The translations under genes and the position numbers were made by a program. Below, piece by piece: positions 22,286-34,700 of a DNA stretch of 64,000 nt. Below the pieces are notes generated by a model. It worked only from the letters and a program-made list of their open reading frames with translations. It did not search any database and had not been told where the DNA came from. The number at the start of each line of letters is the position of its first letter. Positions within the stretch are counted from its first letter, which is position 1. The DNA comes from Athripsodes cinereus (Eukaryota; Arthropoda; Insecta; Trichoptera; Leptoceridae), in the NCBI GenBank assembly GCA_947579605.1, contig OX388309.1, forward strand, positions 12,842,713-12,906,712. The letters run 5' to 3'.

Positions 22286-25200
22286 AGTGATCTCGTCTTT
22301 TTCGTATTGTAAATATTTGTGACATACCTACCTATACTTATATAAAAAATATACCTAATGAAAATTATTTAAACAAAACTAGTGAGATAACTATAATGAA
22401 TCTAGTTTATATAACGTTAAATACCACAATATTCAGTAATAATAAACCACATTTTATGGTATATTTGTGGAGACACTAAATTTTAAAATATCATTGTGGA
22501 AAATATTGTATGTAGGTTGAAGATAATACTTATATATTATTATTTCACCTAAAATTCAAACAACATTATAGAAAATGAAAAGTATGTTTACTCCCTACAA
22601 AATATAAAATAAAAGGGTTTTCATAGTATTTAGTGACAGATTAAATTATTTTGCGAAATTTCCAATCAATTAGGTAATATTGTATTGTGTCTTCTAAAAT
22701 AAGCTTTAAATTACCCATTGTAGCTATTACTTTAATGATTCTCAATCAAATTCCGTCTTTATTCAAAATATAAGTGCCACATTGGTAGTTATATATATTA
22801 TGCGAGTAATACGTGGTATCAGTTAAAGTTATAATCTAATATAACTAGAATAGTGTAAGTAGGTATCTAGGAACAATTCGATATGTGCTGGAATAGTAAG
22901 GGTGTACTATCAACCGAATTGCTACCACAATGATTACAATATTGAAACCACCACCATGAGCCATTAGTGGGGAATGGATGGACGTGGGTAATTCAGTTAA
23001 TAGCAGCTTCTAGCAGTAAACCCTATCCACTAAACTAGATACTAGGTAAGCAAGCGTGTGTGAAATTGGAAAACGGGAGAACTCACAAACACCCAACAGA
23101 GGTGACAATTACACTGTGTAATTAGGGGCAATGTATCACCCGCAAACGGAATGCGTTGTTCACTACCATGCGAAATTAATAAAGTTTTGTAGGTATTAAT
23201 TTGTTGTAGTACATTAAACACTATCTCAAATCAACCAACACCTACCTGTAAGTAGAAATTTGCAACAACTAAATAGCATTTCACTGTACATATCATATAT
23301 TCTATTGTGAGGTATCACTGAATACTACATACAGAAGTTACCGGTTCGAAAATAATTAGAAATATACCTACTACATATTTTGCTGTTTTGATGCATCATC
23401 CCACCACTTTTAGACAATCACCGACTCCCTCTAGTAGTTAATTAGGAGTGATACATCTCTGCATTTGATACATCCCTACAAATTTATTTATTTCTCTCAT
23501 TTACGGCTTTAAACTTCTTGCATCAGGGAGGTTGATGTATACTAAAATTATTAACAATAAGTAATTGAAGTCATAAAAACAAGAAGAAATATGATTAAGG
23601 TATAAGATAAAACTGAATACTTTACAAAAAGATAATAATCCTTAATTTAATAAGACTATTAATTTCAAAATTCTTTACAAGCCTCATTTATTTATTTGTA
23701 ATAAACATTTTTCCATTACTTTATAAATACTTTTGACAGTATTGGTATAAAATAATTACTTTGAGAAATAGTTCAGTCAATGTGATCAACTTAATTTAGC
23801 TGTCACAAAAGTACAATACCAGTAGGTATATTGTAGTTTATTGTTGCCAATATAATTTTGATCATTAACCATAGGTATCCTACCCTGTAAGCAGATTATG
23901 ACCGTATCAGATGTTTTAATAAATTGTAAATTATCATCATTTCCACACTCTCGTAATATTTTAAGCTTTGACGTTATTAACGTAGAAGCTATAATTTACG
24001 CAAGATTGGGAAAACTGCGGCCGAAGGGACCCGGTGCTAAATACAAGATGGAAATATTAATAATATCTGTCTATAAATTAAAGAGAATATCGCGTTTATG
24101 TCATTTTCAGAATAACTTCAACATAGGTATTTATATGCAGGTATATATTTATAAATGATATATAAAATTTATATCCTAATATTTTATCAAATATTAAGCA
24201 AAAACTTTTTATTTTAATTAATTTAAAAACTTTTGACTTATGCAATTTTAGTAATTTAGGTATTTTTCTTACGTGAGTTGAAATAAAAATAATAAAAGAT
24301 ATATACGAGGATCACGGTTTTATTTGTCTTCTTGATTTTTAAGTATCTTGGATAAACATGTTAATGTATAATGTCATGAATATTTTTCCTCTCTTTTCTT
24401 TCAGAAACGAGAACCTTACATGTAATATAATAAAATGATGACAATTTGTTATACTCGTAAACAAGTTGATTTCAGCAACGTAATGTCTTGTTCATTTGAT
24501 GTCTATTTTCGTCTGCTATCTTAACAGAAGGTTAGAAATTACCACTAAAAATGCATTTTAAAAATAGCACAAAGAGAGTTTATTACGCAAGAATGATTGC
24601 TTCAAACAAATTTTATTCGCGTGAAGAGTGAAGTTAATTTAAAATTATGATTTGTGTTTAAAAGATTACAACCTAATGTAAAGAAAACGTTAAGGAATAA
24701 TTTCAAAGTAATACTTCTGTCAGGAAAGCTAATGAGATGTTTATTTAAAAGGTGAAGAATTAAATTACTAAAGGAACTGAATTAAATTTCAACATGGTTC
24801 AACAAGTTTCTAAATGTAATCAAAAATGAAGGAAAAGCTGTATAATCATACAAACTTTAAAAAAGGAAAACGAAAGAAGCACTTGATGAGATTAACAAGT
24901 TTTTCTCTTTCCTTTACACGGAAAGGTTTTATTTTTTTATGTTTGGGGAATAAAAATTCTTCTACAACTGGCTATTTTGCCTGTCTAAATTAACGTGTCT
25001 TTTGAAACCGCTTATTTATGAATCGTTTGAAATTAAGAGCTGTTTATGATATATGAATTATATTAGTGTACCAATGGGAGTAGTTCTTGCCACGAATATA
25101 AATATTATTATGGTAATACTTTCAAAACCAATTTCTTTATCATACACAATACCTCTCTACAATTTCAAGACGAAATGATGAAATACTGAGAAATATTTTA

Positions 25201-25589
25201 GAAAGGAGAGTTGATAGCTTGTTAGCCTTAAATTTTATATCAAAAGATGCCGGATTCATATCCTCCTGCTGATAAACTTCACCTCAAGAAACATAAATAG
25301 TTATTACAGGTTTCCAAAAAAGATAATCAAAAGCTGGTGGAAATAAAGGGTTATCAAGGATAAAAAATATTTGAACAAGAAAACTTATAACATTTGTTTT
25401 ATTGTCCTTTCGTTACTTCGCGTTCCACTTGTACACTTGTCAATTATAATGGAATCCGTGTGATGAACTGACAAGCTGTCATCAATCTTTTCTTTAAAAC
25501 GCCTAAATTAATTGATTGTATCGGCATTAACTTTGTAAAACTTCATTTTAAATTATGTAATAAAATAAAAACACTGTTTTAATGTAACA
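22286..25589. other. Mostly featureless AT-rich DNA
   Basis: Two spots are less AT-rich: 22940-23170, and 23995-24045 (AACTGCGGCCGAAGGGACCC). Neither matches anything I recognise. The 86-residue frame over 23898-24158 has no conserved motif and I do not call it a gene. Confidence 0.4.
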
Positions 25590-25764
25590 TTGAGTATGAC
25601 TAAGGACCAATTTCGCGGACATCATCAGGTGCTGATCTGTACTGAATAAAACAAAAACAGCATTAAAAGGTCGTTATGATTTACAGTGAAGATGTAGGGA
25701 TAGAAACCGGTGTGGAACTAGTGAAGACGTAGAAACCGGTTGTGCGTTAGTCATACCTACTCAA
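25590..25764. repeat. 175-bp segment with inverted ends and AGAAACCGGT repeats
   Basis: The left end TTGAGTATGACTAA (25590) and right end TTAGTCATACCTACTCAA (to 25764) are inverted repeats with a 3-4 base indel. Inside, GAAGATGTAGGGATAGAAAC and GAAGACGTAGAAACCGGTTG form an imperfect direct repeat. TTTCGCGGACATCATCAGGT near 25610 has the look of a retroelement 3' hairpin. Class unknown. Confidence 0.4.
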
Positions 25765-27789
25765 TTTAGCAATAAAACAATATATTATTAATGATTATAT
25801 AGCGCCTTAATCAATTTTATGTTAGGAAATATTACTCTTAAGTCTTACCAATTATTAGTCAATAAATTAGTTACATAATTATACAAAATTATTTCAAGTA
25901 GATATTTTAAAAAATAATTAAAAATGTTTAATTACTGAAAATGTACTAAATAATCAGCAAACTATGTATCATTTTCCAGAAGACTATTCTTACAACAATA
26001 TGTTACTGCATTAAATTAATATAATACACTGAATCAATAAAAATAATGTATGTATGTATAATATTATATAAAACACAATGTGTGGTAAGTCTTGATTTTA
26101 TTTAAATTAATTGTACCTGAATCTTATAATTAATTATTCAAAGTAGGAGTATAAGCAAGTGTACGTGATTACATTAGCTTCCGAGGAGGATCTTTTATTA
26201 ATTAATAAAATTAATGTTGACAAATTAATTAATGAAAAATGATAAGAAGGTGTACGTTTTTTATTACTTAAAATACGGTTCATTTAAAACTAAGGAAGGA
26301 AAAATGCAACTCATTATATATTGGTTCGAACAATATAACGAGTATGTGCATATTTATTAAATGCAATTAACCTACTACATACCTCAAATGTTAGATATAT
26401 TATGGTTTAATTAAAATGTTATATGATATAAAAGTGCTTTTTTCCAAAACACAAACATTCAATACAAACAGTATTAAAAAAAACGTGATAGTGTCCTGTA
26501 AATAGTGATACCCAATGTAATTATCCTAATGATATTTCTATTTATAAAAGTATAAATCTAAAAACTTAAATTACGCAATGTCATTAGTACATTACTTTAT
26601 TTTCACATAGGTTGACAAATTTCGGAGTTTTTATTTTACAGCAATGTTATACCTATAACAAAAAGATATTTCCAAAACAGTTAAGCAAAGAATGGATAAA
26701 TAAATTAATAAAAAATATTAGTAGGCACACGTTTCATTAAACACCTAATCTGACTTTGTATGTCATTATTGTTAAGTGGTGTATTTTAATTAAAAGAGTT
26801 GGTGTTATTTTCACACAGTTTATTCGTTCTACAGTTATACAAGAAAAGAGGCCTGTCATCTGAATGACAACAATTATTTACCTGAATAGTCTTGGTGTTG
26901 TCAGCATACAAATATATTACAATTATAAGATGATTTTCATTTTTATTACGTGCAGCTACTATACTGGATTTTATTTGTTTCAAATGCCATAATTTTATGA
27001 ATAAAAAGAATCATTAAAAAGCATAATAACTTTTCAAATTAATAAAACATGAACGTCTCCAATACGTCTAATCCAATTCTCATAAAAAAATGTGCAATGT
27101 AAGTAAGATTTTTATTGGTAATATTAGTGTTACATATAAAATGTATGACAATGCGATATCATAACTAAGACATCTGATTTGGAGAAGATCAATAGTTAAC
27201 ATAAGTTTTCAGCTGAGGAAAATCAATAATTAACATTAATTGACATAAATTTTCATGAAATGATTTCTATCTCTATTCGTTATGTGACTCCTCTATTTAC
27301 TGTTCCGAGCTGATGAATAAATTGATGTCATAAAAAGAGAATTAAATTTATATTACGAGTGTTCAATACAGCGATGACTTGGTACTAACCGATGTGGGAA
27401 TTGGGTATATTCCAGTTTTATTAAACATAAATCATTGAAACAGGAAGGTTTTCATACTATGGTATCGTAATGGAGGCGCCTGAAAACTTTCTCGATGTAT
27501 TATTTTACTTTAGGTGGGTGTCAACTGTCGAGGTAATTTATAAAATTCATTTATTAAACAAAATAACATGGTGAAGTTGAGTCATCGTCTACATTATTTT
27601 TTTTCTAATTTAGCAATGTTGTGTTAGTTAGCATTCTAAGTAAGTTATTTATCATGTTAGCAATATTTCTTGACTTTTGATTGTGATGATTTCCGTACCT
27701 AAGCAGACATTACTATGCAAATGTTTAAAATTTTATCAATAATTCATAAATATGTTGATAACATTCCTTCGTTATAGATAAATCAAAAT
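25765..27789. other. AT-rich DNA without a recognisable gene
   Basis: No supported feature. Confidence 0.4.
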
Positions 27790-27890
27790 ATAAACCATCA
27801 TTGCTTATCCCACAATTGGGATATACAGTGGACATCTTATACATGATAAACATGCAAGTCATCCTCTCTGTCTCAAAAAATAAGTCATTC
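27790..27890 (-). mobile_element. SINE-like family X copy, degenerate
   Basis: On the minus strand GACAGAGAGGATGACTTGCA, TGTTTATCATG and CCCAATTGTGGGATAAGC parallel the 3' half of 19692-19859. Confidence 0.5.
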
Positions 27891-27910
27891 AGGGTTTTAA
27901 AATATTAATA

Positions 27911-28080
27911 GTCGGTAGCCTGGTGGTAGAGTCTCGGCCTCATGAACAAGGGGTCCGCGGTTCGATCCCAAGTACCGGCAAATTCCCCTTTCACGACACA
28001 AGCTTTTAGCTTACTGTGAAAGGTGTATAAGGTTGTATTTGGGTTTAAAATAAAACCCAGATATATACATTTAAAAAAGA
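27911..28080 (+). mobile_element. tRNA-derived SINE (family A), full-length copy
   Basis: Plus-strand copy: the head GTCGGTAGCCTGGTGGTAGA (box A-like) then GCGGTTCGATCCCAAG (box B), body CCCCTTTCACGACACAAGC and GTGAAAGGTGTATAAGG, then GGGTTTAAAATAAAACCC (a short hairpin) and an A-rich end. It is head-intact and the clearest reference for the family in this window. Confidence 0.82.
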
Positions 28081-28149
28081 TCTTTCACGAATTACCTCAT
28101 ATTTTAGGAGGCTCGAAGACAAACAAAAAAGAGCAGGAAACCTTTCTTT

Positions 28150-28192
28150 GCCAAGGCCTCCGTGGCCTAAAAAGGTTAGCGATGAGGCATTA
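28150..28192 (+). mobile_element. Possible truncated tRNA-like SINE head
   Basis: GGCCTCCGTGGCCTAAAAAG followed by GTTAGCGATGAGGC resembles a SINE box A region of the TGGCCTAGTGGTTAGCG type, with no box B after it. Weak. Confidence 0.3.
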
Positions 28193-29891
28193 AAAACTTC
28201 ATTATTATCTACACCATTTTCATTCTATAATAACTTCATAAAAATAATAATCAGATAAAAAATAATTTTAAGCCTGTAAATAAATAGTAATATGGAGTTT
28301 CACAAAATAATTACCCACAAAATAATTATTAATAAGATTTTTTTTTTTTATTCGACGTTTACATAATAATATTTGAAAATTATATTTTATATTAGCGAGG
28401 TAGGTAAAGTATTATTTTTAATCGATACCATTAATTTTATATTTTTTTTCTTTTATATTTTTATTCAAAAATCATTTTTAATATGATTATTTTGATTTCC
28501 TTGAATAAGGTTTTTTTTTTATTTTTCAATCAATATTTTTTCACCTCTCTTTCGCCGTATTTTTAATTAAGCAATTAAAATTGGCCACCTGTTTTTCCAC
28601 TGAGGCTTCTTGAACGGCAGGCGGTAGAGATGTTGAAAAATCAAATTTTCTAAAAGACAAACTTTTAATATTCATCGAAAATATTAAATAATTTTCCTAT
28701 TTTTTATCCCGAGGGAATGATCCCCATATAAAAAAATATTTCTCGGAAATTTAATAAAAATCGAAGTTATGATAAATTATGCAGAACTACTTAAAATGTT
28801 GGACTGGCGGCGTACCTACCGACGAAACTTTGAAAAGTAAAATTTGAAATGAACACTCGTATACATTTCTATAATAATAGGAATGTATAATGTGAAACTA
28901 ATTCTGTTAGGTTGATCTAAGATGACTATGAATAGGTAAAATTTCTTTTTAGAATTCGGAGTAAGAACAGTGACATTTAATTTCTTCCTATAACTCACGT
29001 AACACATCTCTCTGTCATATTGTCATCGTTTATTTATATTAAATTAACGTACTCGTATAAGTGCTTCTACGTAGTTACGTGTTTATTTTGTCTTCAGTAG
29101 ACGAGTCATTTTTATTGCCTACATTTACCCGCAGAAGCTATAAAGAAAATGTAACAGTGAGATAATACCATAAACTTATTAAAGTGTAACTTACTCTAAC
29201 TTACAATAAAAATAATTTCATCTTCTTTCTCGTCAACCACAAAATTCAATGAGTGAGAAGAATTATTTACATATTCAATTCTCCATCTACTCAACACTTT
29301 TCATAAGTCAAGGGCTGCTAGGAAAACCAAAAATATTCTGAGAAAATTTAAATACATTTTTGAGATACAAACAACTTTATTTATTTTTCTTTCTCAGAGA
29401 TTTAAATAAAACTTAAAATCTTTCGAGAAACATCGCGGTGAATCCTATAACATCACTTTTTAATTTATTTAGAAGCGATAGAATTCTAACATTAAAGCCC
29501 CAGAGTATTTGTTTTGTTCTCAAAAGTATGATATATATTTTTTAATATCATTGAACATATATTAAAATTTAAAAGTCTTCACTAGAATATTTTAGCATAT
29601 TCTTTATAAATAAATATAAACATAATATTTTTGTAGTAATATATACTATAAATAAAACACGAACAAAAAGAAACCAGATGTGTCATACCATACACTCGAG
29701 AATATTGTGAAAAAGTAATGTATGAATTTTGAATGTTGTTTAAAACGCTCACTTAAGAATATTTTGGCAGAGTATTCTTAATCCTTTGTGAAATACAAAG
29801 CAGCAATATCCAACGTGAGTAGAATTAAATAGTTAAGAAAATATTTTAAAACATCAACTAGAAAATAATATTTTTTTAGTTTTTAGAGTAA
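28193..29891. other. AT-rich DNA without a recognisable gene
   Basis: Long T- and A-rich runs (28330-28530). No supported gene or repeat head. Confidence 0.4.
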
Positions 29892-29997
29892 TTTTTTTTT
29901 TTAAAGATGTATCTGAGTTTTTATATAAACCCAAATACAACCTTATACACCTTTCACAGTAAGCTACTAAAAGTTTGTGTCGTGAAAGGGGAGTTTG
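29892..29997 (-). mobile_element. SINE family A copy, 5'-truncated
   Basis: Minus strand, 3' half only: CCCCTTTCACGACACAAAC, TTACTGTGAAAGGTGTATAA, GGTTGTATTTGGGTTTATAT, ending in a T-run on the plus strand. The tRNA-like head is absent; 5' truncation is typical of reverse-transcribed insertions. Confidence 0.7.
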
Positions 29998-31984
29998 AAT
30001 ATAATACATATGAATACATAAATCAAAACTATCCCTCTGATCGCATCTGATACTTGAGAAAAGTGTTAGTGACGAGTGAAATCAGGACCTTGTTTTTTAT
30101 TCACAAAACTTGCGATATCTTCATCAGGATATTAAAATCGTAAGTAATATCATGAATAGTGAAAATCGAAATAATTATTTCATATTTCAAAATGAATAAA
30201 ATCTCATTTATAATAAGTGTCTGTAGGTATCTCTTTGCGACAAGTTAATTCCAATACATGTAGTTTTATGTCATCCCTGGCGAGTAAAGATTCACTTAAG
30301 CCTTATTACATTTCATATACATGAGGAGCTTTCTGAAGTGGGGCTCACTTGTACATACATATCTATATATACTTGTACCTATCAAGCAGTAAGTGAAGGC
30401 GACCCCTTTTTACTAAATTACTAAATGGCTTGGAGATAAAATAATACGCAAGAGAAATAATACTTCGGGACTTTACTTAATTTAGAATATCTTCATTGCA
30501 ATTAAATAAAATGACATTGAAAACTATTTGCGTAGGCGGAACATACAATTATTTAAATAACCCTAATAAATAACCCTTATGATGAACTCATTATCAGTAT
30601 CAGTGTTTGATTCCATAATGAAATTGAAAAACAAATGTTCAAGATTGAAAATGTCTTTGAAAGATGAAAGACGACAGGCATTGCTCTCCATAAAGTAATA
30701 TAATAGAAAAAACACTTGTTTTTATTTAATAGAAAAAACACTTGTTGTATGTTTCATAAGGACACTCGAAATTCGCAGAAAATAGAAATATTTTCTTTGC
30801 TGGTAGCTCCATAGATTGTATTAGCCAAAAAAACATGAAAATAAATAATTTAAGGTGACAAGCGTTTTCCTTAACCGTAAAAAAATAAAGCATATAAAGC
30901 CTTAGTCTGGGAACTTCTATGACTATTTACATAATTTGTAGTTGGAGGCAAAATATACTCGTATTGCTTAGCTGGTAATGAGTAACGTCGACAAACACAA
31001 GCTCTTGCTTTCTTTTATCGGGGCAGTAAGCTGGTTTAAGCTTATTTTTGTAATAAAATATAAGTTTATAAAATGAAAATATTTTTTAAAAACGTACATT
31101 AAATATTTTAAAACTGGACACTGAATAACGAAAATCTAATTGACTTTGATATATATATTTTTAGCGTATGACTTAACCTACTTAAATAACCATGGAATTT
31201 TCATGTAAAAGCATCTAATATAAAAGGTATATATGGTATTTTTAAAGGGTAGAAAACTTCTCATAGAGTTTATACCTTTTGCGAAACATATAATTATCAG
31301 TTTAACTTAGTTAATGGCATAAGAACTTGTGACTTCGATCAACTTTGATAAGATATTATTATCTCTAATTGTTCATAACAATTTTGGTTTTTAAGTATGT
31401 AATGTATAATGATCTAGAGTTTGTGTGTTCACATTGTGAAAAGACATTTTAAACATATGAGTGAAAATGTCTTGACGAAAGCGCTTGAGTATTAATAAAT
31501 CAATAGTGAAAAGTAAAACAGTGTGTTTTTGATATCAAATATGTAATGTATGTTGTAAGTAATTATAAAACTATAAACACAACATTACGAGTATTTTGTA
31601 TCTCTCAAACCGCTTCAAATATAACGAAATTTGATTTTCATTTTGAATTTGAAAAGTCAGAGAAAAATTAAAAGTGATGACATGCCTAGTAAATTTCAAA
31701 TTTGGGTTTTAAAATACTGATATTTATAAAATTATTGATTTTTTAAGAGGAAACCTTTAAGTTAGTATTTTAATCCACTCAAATGAATAAAAATGTAAGA
31801 ATACATAAAATATAATTATAAGAATGCTATTCACATTTTACTATATTTGCCATGTACGATAGACACTGGCTGTAGCACAGATGGAACTTTGGTTCCTTCG
31901 AGGTCAATTCGATATGAGGTTAAATTGTAGTGAACATTATCTTTGTGTTTATTTAAAACATTGACTTATTCTGATAAACAAGTG
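29998..31984. other. AT-rich DNA without a recognisable gene
   Basis: A 28-bp direct duplication (ATAGAAAAAACACTTGTT, about 30702-30746) is the only internal structure noticed. Confidence 0.4.
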
Positions 31985-32142
31985 TTGAAAGTTTTATTTA
32001 TTTATTCAATTTTTTTTATTGTATGTTGATCACAATTCGTATAACTTTATAGAAAAAGAAATTCGAATTAAATATAGACAATACAAAGAGCGCATGTTTA
32101 TCGCAAATGCGTGATCTCTTTCAATTATCCTAAAAAAAAAAC
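31985..32142 (-). mobile_element. LINE 3' UTR fragment (same family as 46.5 and 47.1 kb)
   Basis: On the minus strand AGAGATCACGCATTTGCGAT, then AAACATGCGCTCTTTGTATT, parallels AGAGATCGCGCCTTTGCGAT, then AAACTCGCCCTCTGTATATT, at 46557-46596. It runs on to an AATAAATAAATAAA tail. More diverged than the other two copies. Confidence 0.6.
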
Positions 32143-32410
32143 AATTTAAAAAATATCAAGTGATACATAAAAACTCTTATAAAATTTATTTTCTTCTTTT
32201 CCTTAGGTTGATTGAAGAGAGTCCCACCTCACACCTGGGAAATCTCAAGAGTCGTAAACCCTTATTGATCCGTACATTCACATCCAAAATTATCGTCAAG
32301 GGAAAAACCCACTGTCGAAATCAGGTTAAGTCAAAGGTGCTTAGGCCTAAGTTATTTGATAGAGCTTAGTTTATCGACCGACGGTTCTAGGTGGAAGTTT
32401 ATATTAATAA

Positions 32411-32765
32411 TTTTTAAAATGAAAGACGATATTCCACTATTGACTTTTTTATTCTTGCGAGCCGGCTTTCAAGAGCTTCCGCTCTTATCGTCAGGCGAAA
32501 GCCGGCTTGCAAGAATAAATAAAGTCAACAGTGGAATAAATAGACTAATAACTAGAGTGGAATAACTAACTCGTCAGAATAAATAAAGTCAACAGTGGAA
32601 TAAATATACTAATAACTAGACTGGAATAACTAACTCGTCAGAATAAATAAAGTCAACAGTGGAATAAATAGACTAATAACTAGACTGGAATAACTAACTC
32701 GTCAGAATAAATAAAGTCAATAGTTGAATAACTAAATACCTATATATCGTGTTTCATTTTAAAAA
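32411..32765. mobile_element. Foldback-type element with 64-bp internal tandem repeats
   Basis: The left end TTTTTAAAATGAAAGACGAT and the right end (minus strand) TTTTTAAAATGAAACACGAT form terminal inverted repeats. A second inner inverted pair, GCGAGCCGGCTTTC (32458) and GAAAGCCGGCTTGC (32497), brackets a 25-base loop. The right arm is expanded into a 64-bp tandem repeat: TCGTCAGAATAAATAAAGTC recurs at 32571, 32635 and 32699. No target duplication is clear and there is no coding capacity. A half copy is at 21297-21465. Confidence 0.75.
32507..32745. repeat. 64-bp tandem repeat, three full units plus partial
   Basis: Units contain GTCAACAGTGGAATAAATA, ACTAATAACTAGACTGGAAT and AACTAACTCGTCAGAATAAA. 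They begin near 32507, 32571, 32635 and 32699 (the last diverging after GTCAATAGTTGAAT). Near-identity suggests recent unequal exchange or slippage. Confidence 0.85.
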
Positions 32766-33723
32766 CAAGTAAGTTAATTGCTTTGTTATATTATTCTTCT
32801 GTTTAAGGCTTAAAGCTTTTTATTATTAAATAAATATATAAAATTTATGTATATTTATTCAGGTTTCAGATGTTGAGTATGAGGAAAGGATTTTTTTTAT
32901 TGAACTACGAGCCGGGATTGAAATGATGTACTGTTTGATGCATTAACCTCGGAAGTAAACCATGACTCGTCAAGTATTCAAAAGCTTCCTTAATATGATA
33001 TGGTTTAGTAAAAGAACTGGACAAATTGATTGTTTTTCTTTGTCGAAAAGTAAGCCATTCCGATTTTCATGGTCAGCTTTGTTCAAACAAAAACATTACA
33101 AGTGGCAAGATTTTGAAATCGTCTAATTTTTTAAAAAGATCCTCTTTCATATCTATATAATATAGACGACATCAGAATGATTGATAATGGGCAACAGTAA
33201 AGATTGGACCAATTTTTTTTTTTCATTTTAGTGAGCAAGACTTTTAACTGGAAGAATGTACACACTCCGGATAAAATATTGATCATAATAATATTTTATT
33301 TCAATATGTGCCGAGATACAAAACGATCAAAGGAGTAAGTGATATTACAAGTAGGTAAGGAGGTAGATACTTTACATATTATAGTAGGTATATTTTATTC
33401 TTGTGTCTGCTTTTTGCGCTGTGAAAGCTTTTCATAAGAACATAATATTATGTAGAAAGATAGGTTCTCCCGAAGGAACAACTCTATATGAATAACATAT
33501 TTCCATCTTAATCTATCCATCATACAGAAAAAAGCTTTATACTCGCAATCGTTTTGTGACTAAACTGTACCTAGACAGATTTCTTAAGACAGCAACACAT
33601 GTTCGTATCAAGAAGAATGTTAGTTATTTATATGTACTTTCAAAAAGAATCTGAATATTTAATGAGTTGTTTATTAAAGTTTTTGATTTCTGTTACTTAA
33701 TTTTAACAAATGTTTTTATAAAT
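32766..33723. other. AT-rich DNA without a recognisable gene
   Basis: No supported feature. Confidence 0.4.
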
Positions 33724-33810
33724 TCTTCTTCTTCTTCTTCTGCTTGCAGTAGGTCATTGACCTGTTTGCCCGGAAGTTGTTTCCTCTTGCGACGCTGAGG
33801 ATAAGGATTT
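33724..33810 (-). mobile_element. LINE 3' tail remnant with GAA repeat
   Basis: The minus strand reads QRRKRKQLPGKQVNDLLQAE running into a GAAGAAGAAG repeat, a common ending of RTE-like LINE ORFs. Only about 25 codons remain. Confidence 0.45.
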
Positions 33811-33911
33811 TATAAATTAATTAATGAAATATGTAGAAAATTTACTACTCTCAGTGTTTTGAAGCAAATTGAACAATTTTTAGGTGGAATAAAAAAATGG
33901 TCTAGACAATG

Positions 33912-33975
33912 AACCAAAATTTTGTCAAATAACCGCTTCTTCGTTTCTGGACCAAAATTTTGTCAAATAACCGCA
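33912..33975. repeat. Direct repeat ACCAAAATTTTGTCAAATAA, two copies, period 39 bp
   Basis: ACCAAAATTTTGTCAAATAA plus CCGC occurs at 33912 and 33951, immediately before the LINE insertion at 33976. The second copy ends in the 9-bp sequence duplicated on the far side of that LINE. Confidence 0.7.
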
Positions 33976-34574
33976 GTTCGTGTACTTGGGCAGCAGAATA
34001 AACTAGGACGGACGCTCCAAATCAGAAATTGTGAGCAGAATAAACCAGGCAAGAATTGCCTTTAACAAGAATCTAAAATTTTGGAATCCCCCAATATTGA
34101 TTTAAGCGTGAGGAAGAATCTCACTAAAGCTTTTGTGTGGAGCATTTTGCTATATGGGTGCGAGACGTGGACCGTCAGCAAGAGGGAAAGCGGATGGTTA
34201 GCGGCATTTGAAATGTGGTGCTATAGACGCATGCTGAAGATTCATTGGTCGGAACACGTCGAAAACGAAGAAGTGTTAACCAGGGTTGGCGAAAAAAGGC
34301 AACTCCTCAAAAGAATCTGCCAACGACGAGCTAACTGGATTGGACACAACATCAGGCACCCAGGACTGCTCATCGCAATTGCAGAGGGTAGGACCGAAGG
34401 CACAAATGGCAGAGGCCGACCGAGAGACGCCTATATGGACCAACTGAAGAGGGACATGAGCTGTGGCTCATACATGGAGTTGAAGAGACTGGCTGAGAAT
34501 AGGGAGAAGTGGAAAAGAAAGTCCAAACTCATTGCAGACCAATCCAATGGATTGTAACTCATTATATAATATAT
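33976..34574 (+). pseudogene. LINE post-RT fragment with 9-bp target duplication
   Basis: A 5'-truncated LINE of about 599 bp. It starts inside FVYLGSRIN and SEIVSRINQARIAFNKNLK; after a 1-base frameshift the frame 34081-34557 gives NLTKAFVWSILLYGCETWTV, FEMWCYRRMLKIHWSEHV, RRANWIGHNIRHPGLL, GRGRPRDAYMDQLKRDM and a stop after QSNGL. These are the SVLLYGCETWT, FEMWCYRRML and GRGRPR landmarks of an RTE/BovB-like ORF2 C-terminus. The frame opens at TTG, not ATG, because it begins mid-protein. ATAACCGCA flanks it (33967-33975 and 34575-34583). The tail is TATA-rich. Confidence 0.83.
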
Positions 34575-34634
34575 ATAACCGCATCTGCAATCTATTCAGA
34601 TCAAATTTAATTGTTCATGAAAATAAAAAATGTA

Positions 34635-34700
34635 AAATTTACAAAGATCGAGTTGGTCCCAAACAACGATATGAATCTTATATTATGAGCTAAACAGCAG
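34635..34700 (-). mobile_element. SINE family B relic
   Basis: AAGATCGAGTTGGTCCCAAA and ATGAATCTTATATTATGAGC match, on the minus strand, the GGACTAGCTCGGTCTGTG and CATAATACAAGG region of the SINE at 60966-61222. Very short. Confidence 0.45.

Noticed and set aside
23898..24158. 86-codon plus-strand frame
   Set aside because: No conserved motif, and it reads through ordinary AT-rich sequence; only a 40-bp GC-richer patch is notable.
27911..27985. A functional tRNA gene
   Set aside because: Same reasoning: the tRNA-like head of SINE family A, repeated at 6392-6564 with the same non-tRNA body.
32160..32369. 69-codon plus-strand frame
   Set aside because: Moderately complex translation, but no recognisable domain, and it lies between a LINE tail and a foldback element; not enough to call a gene.
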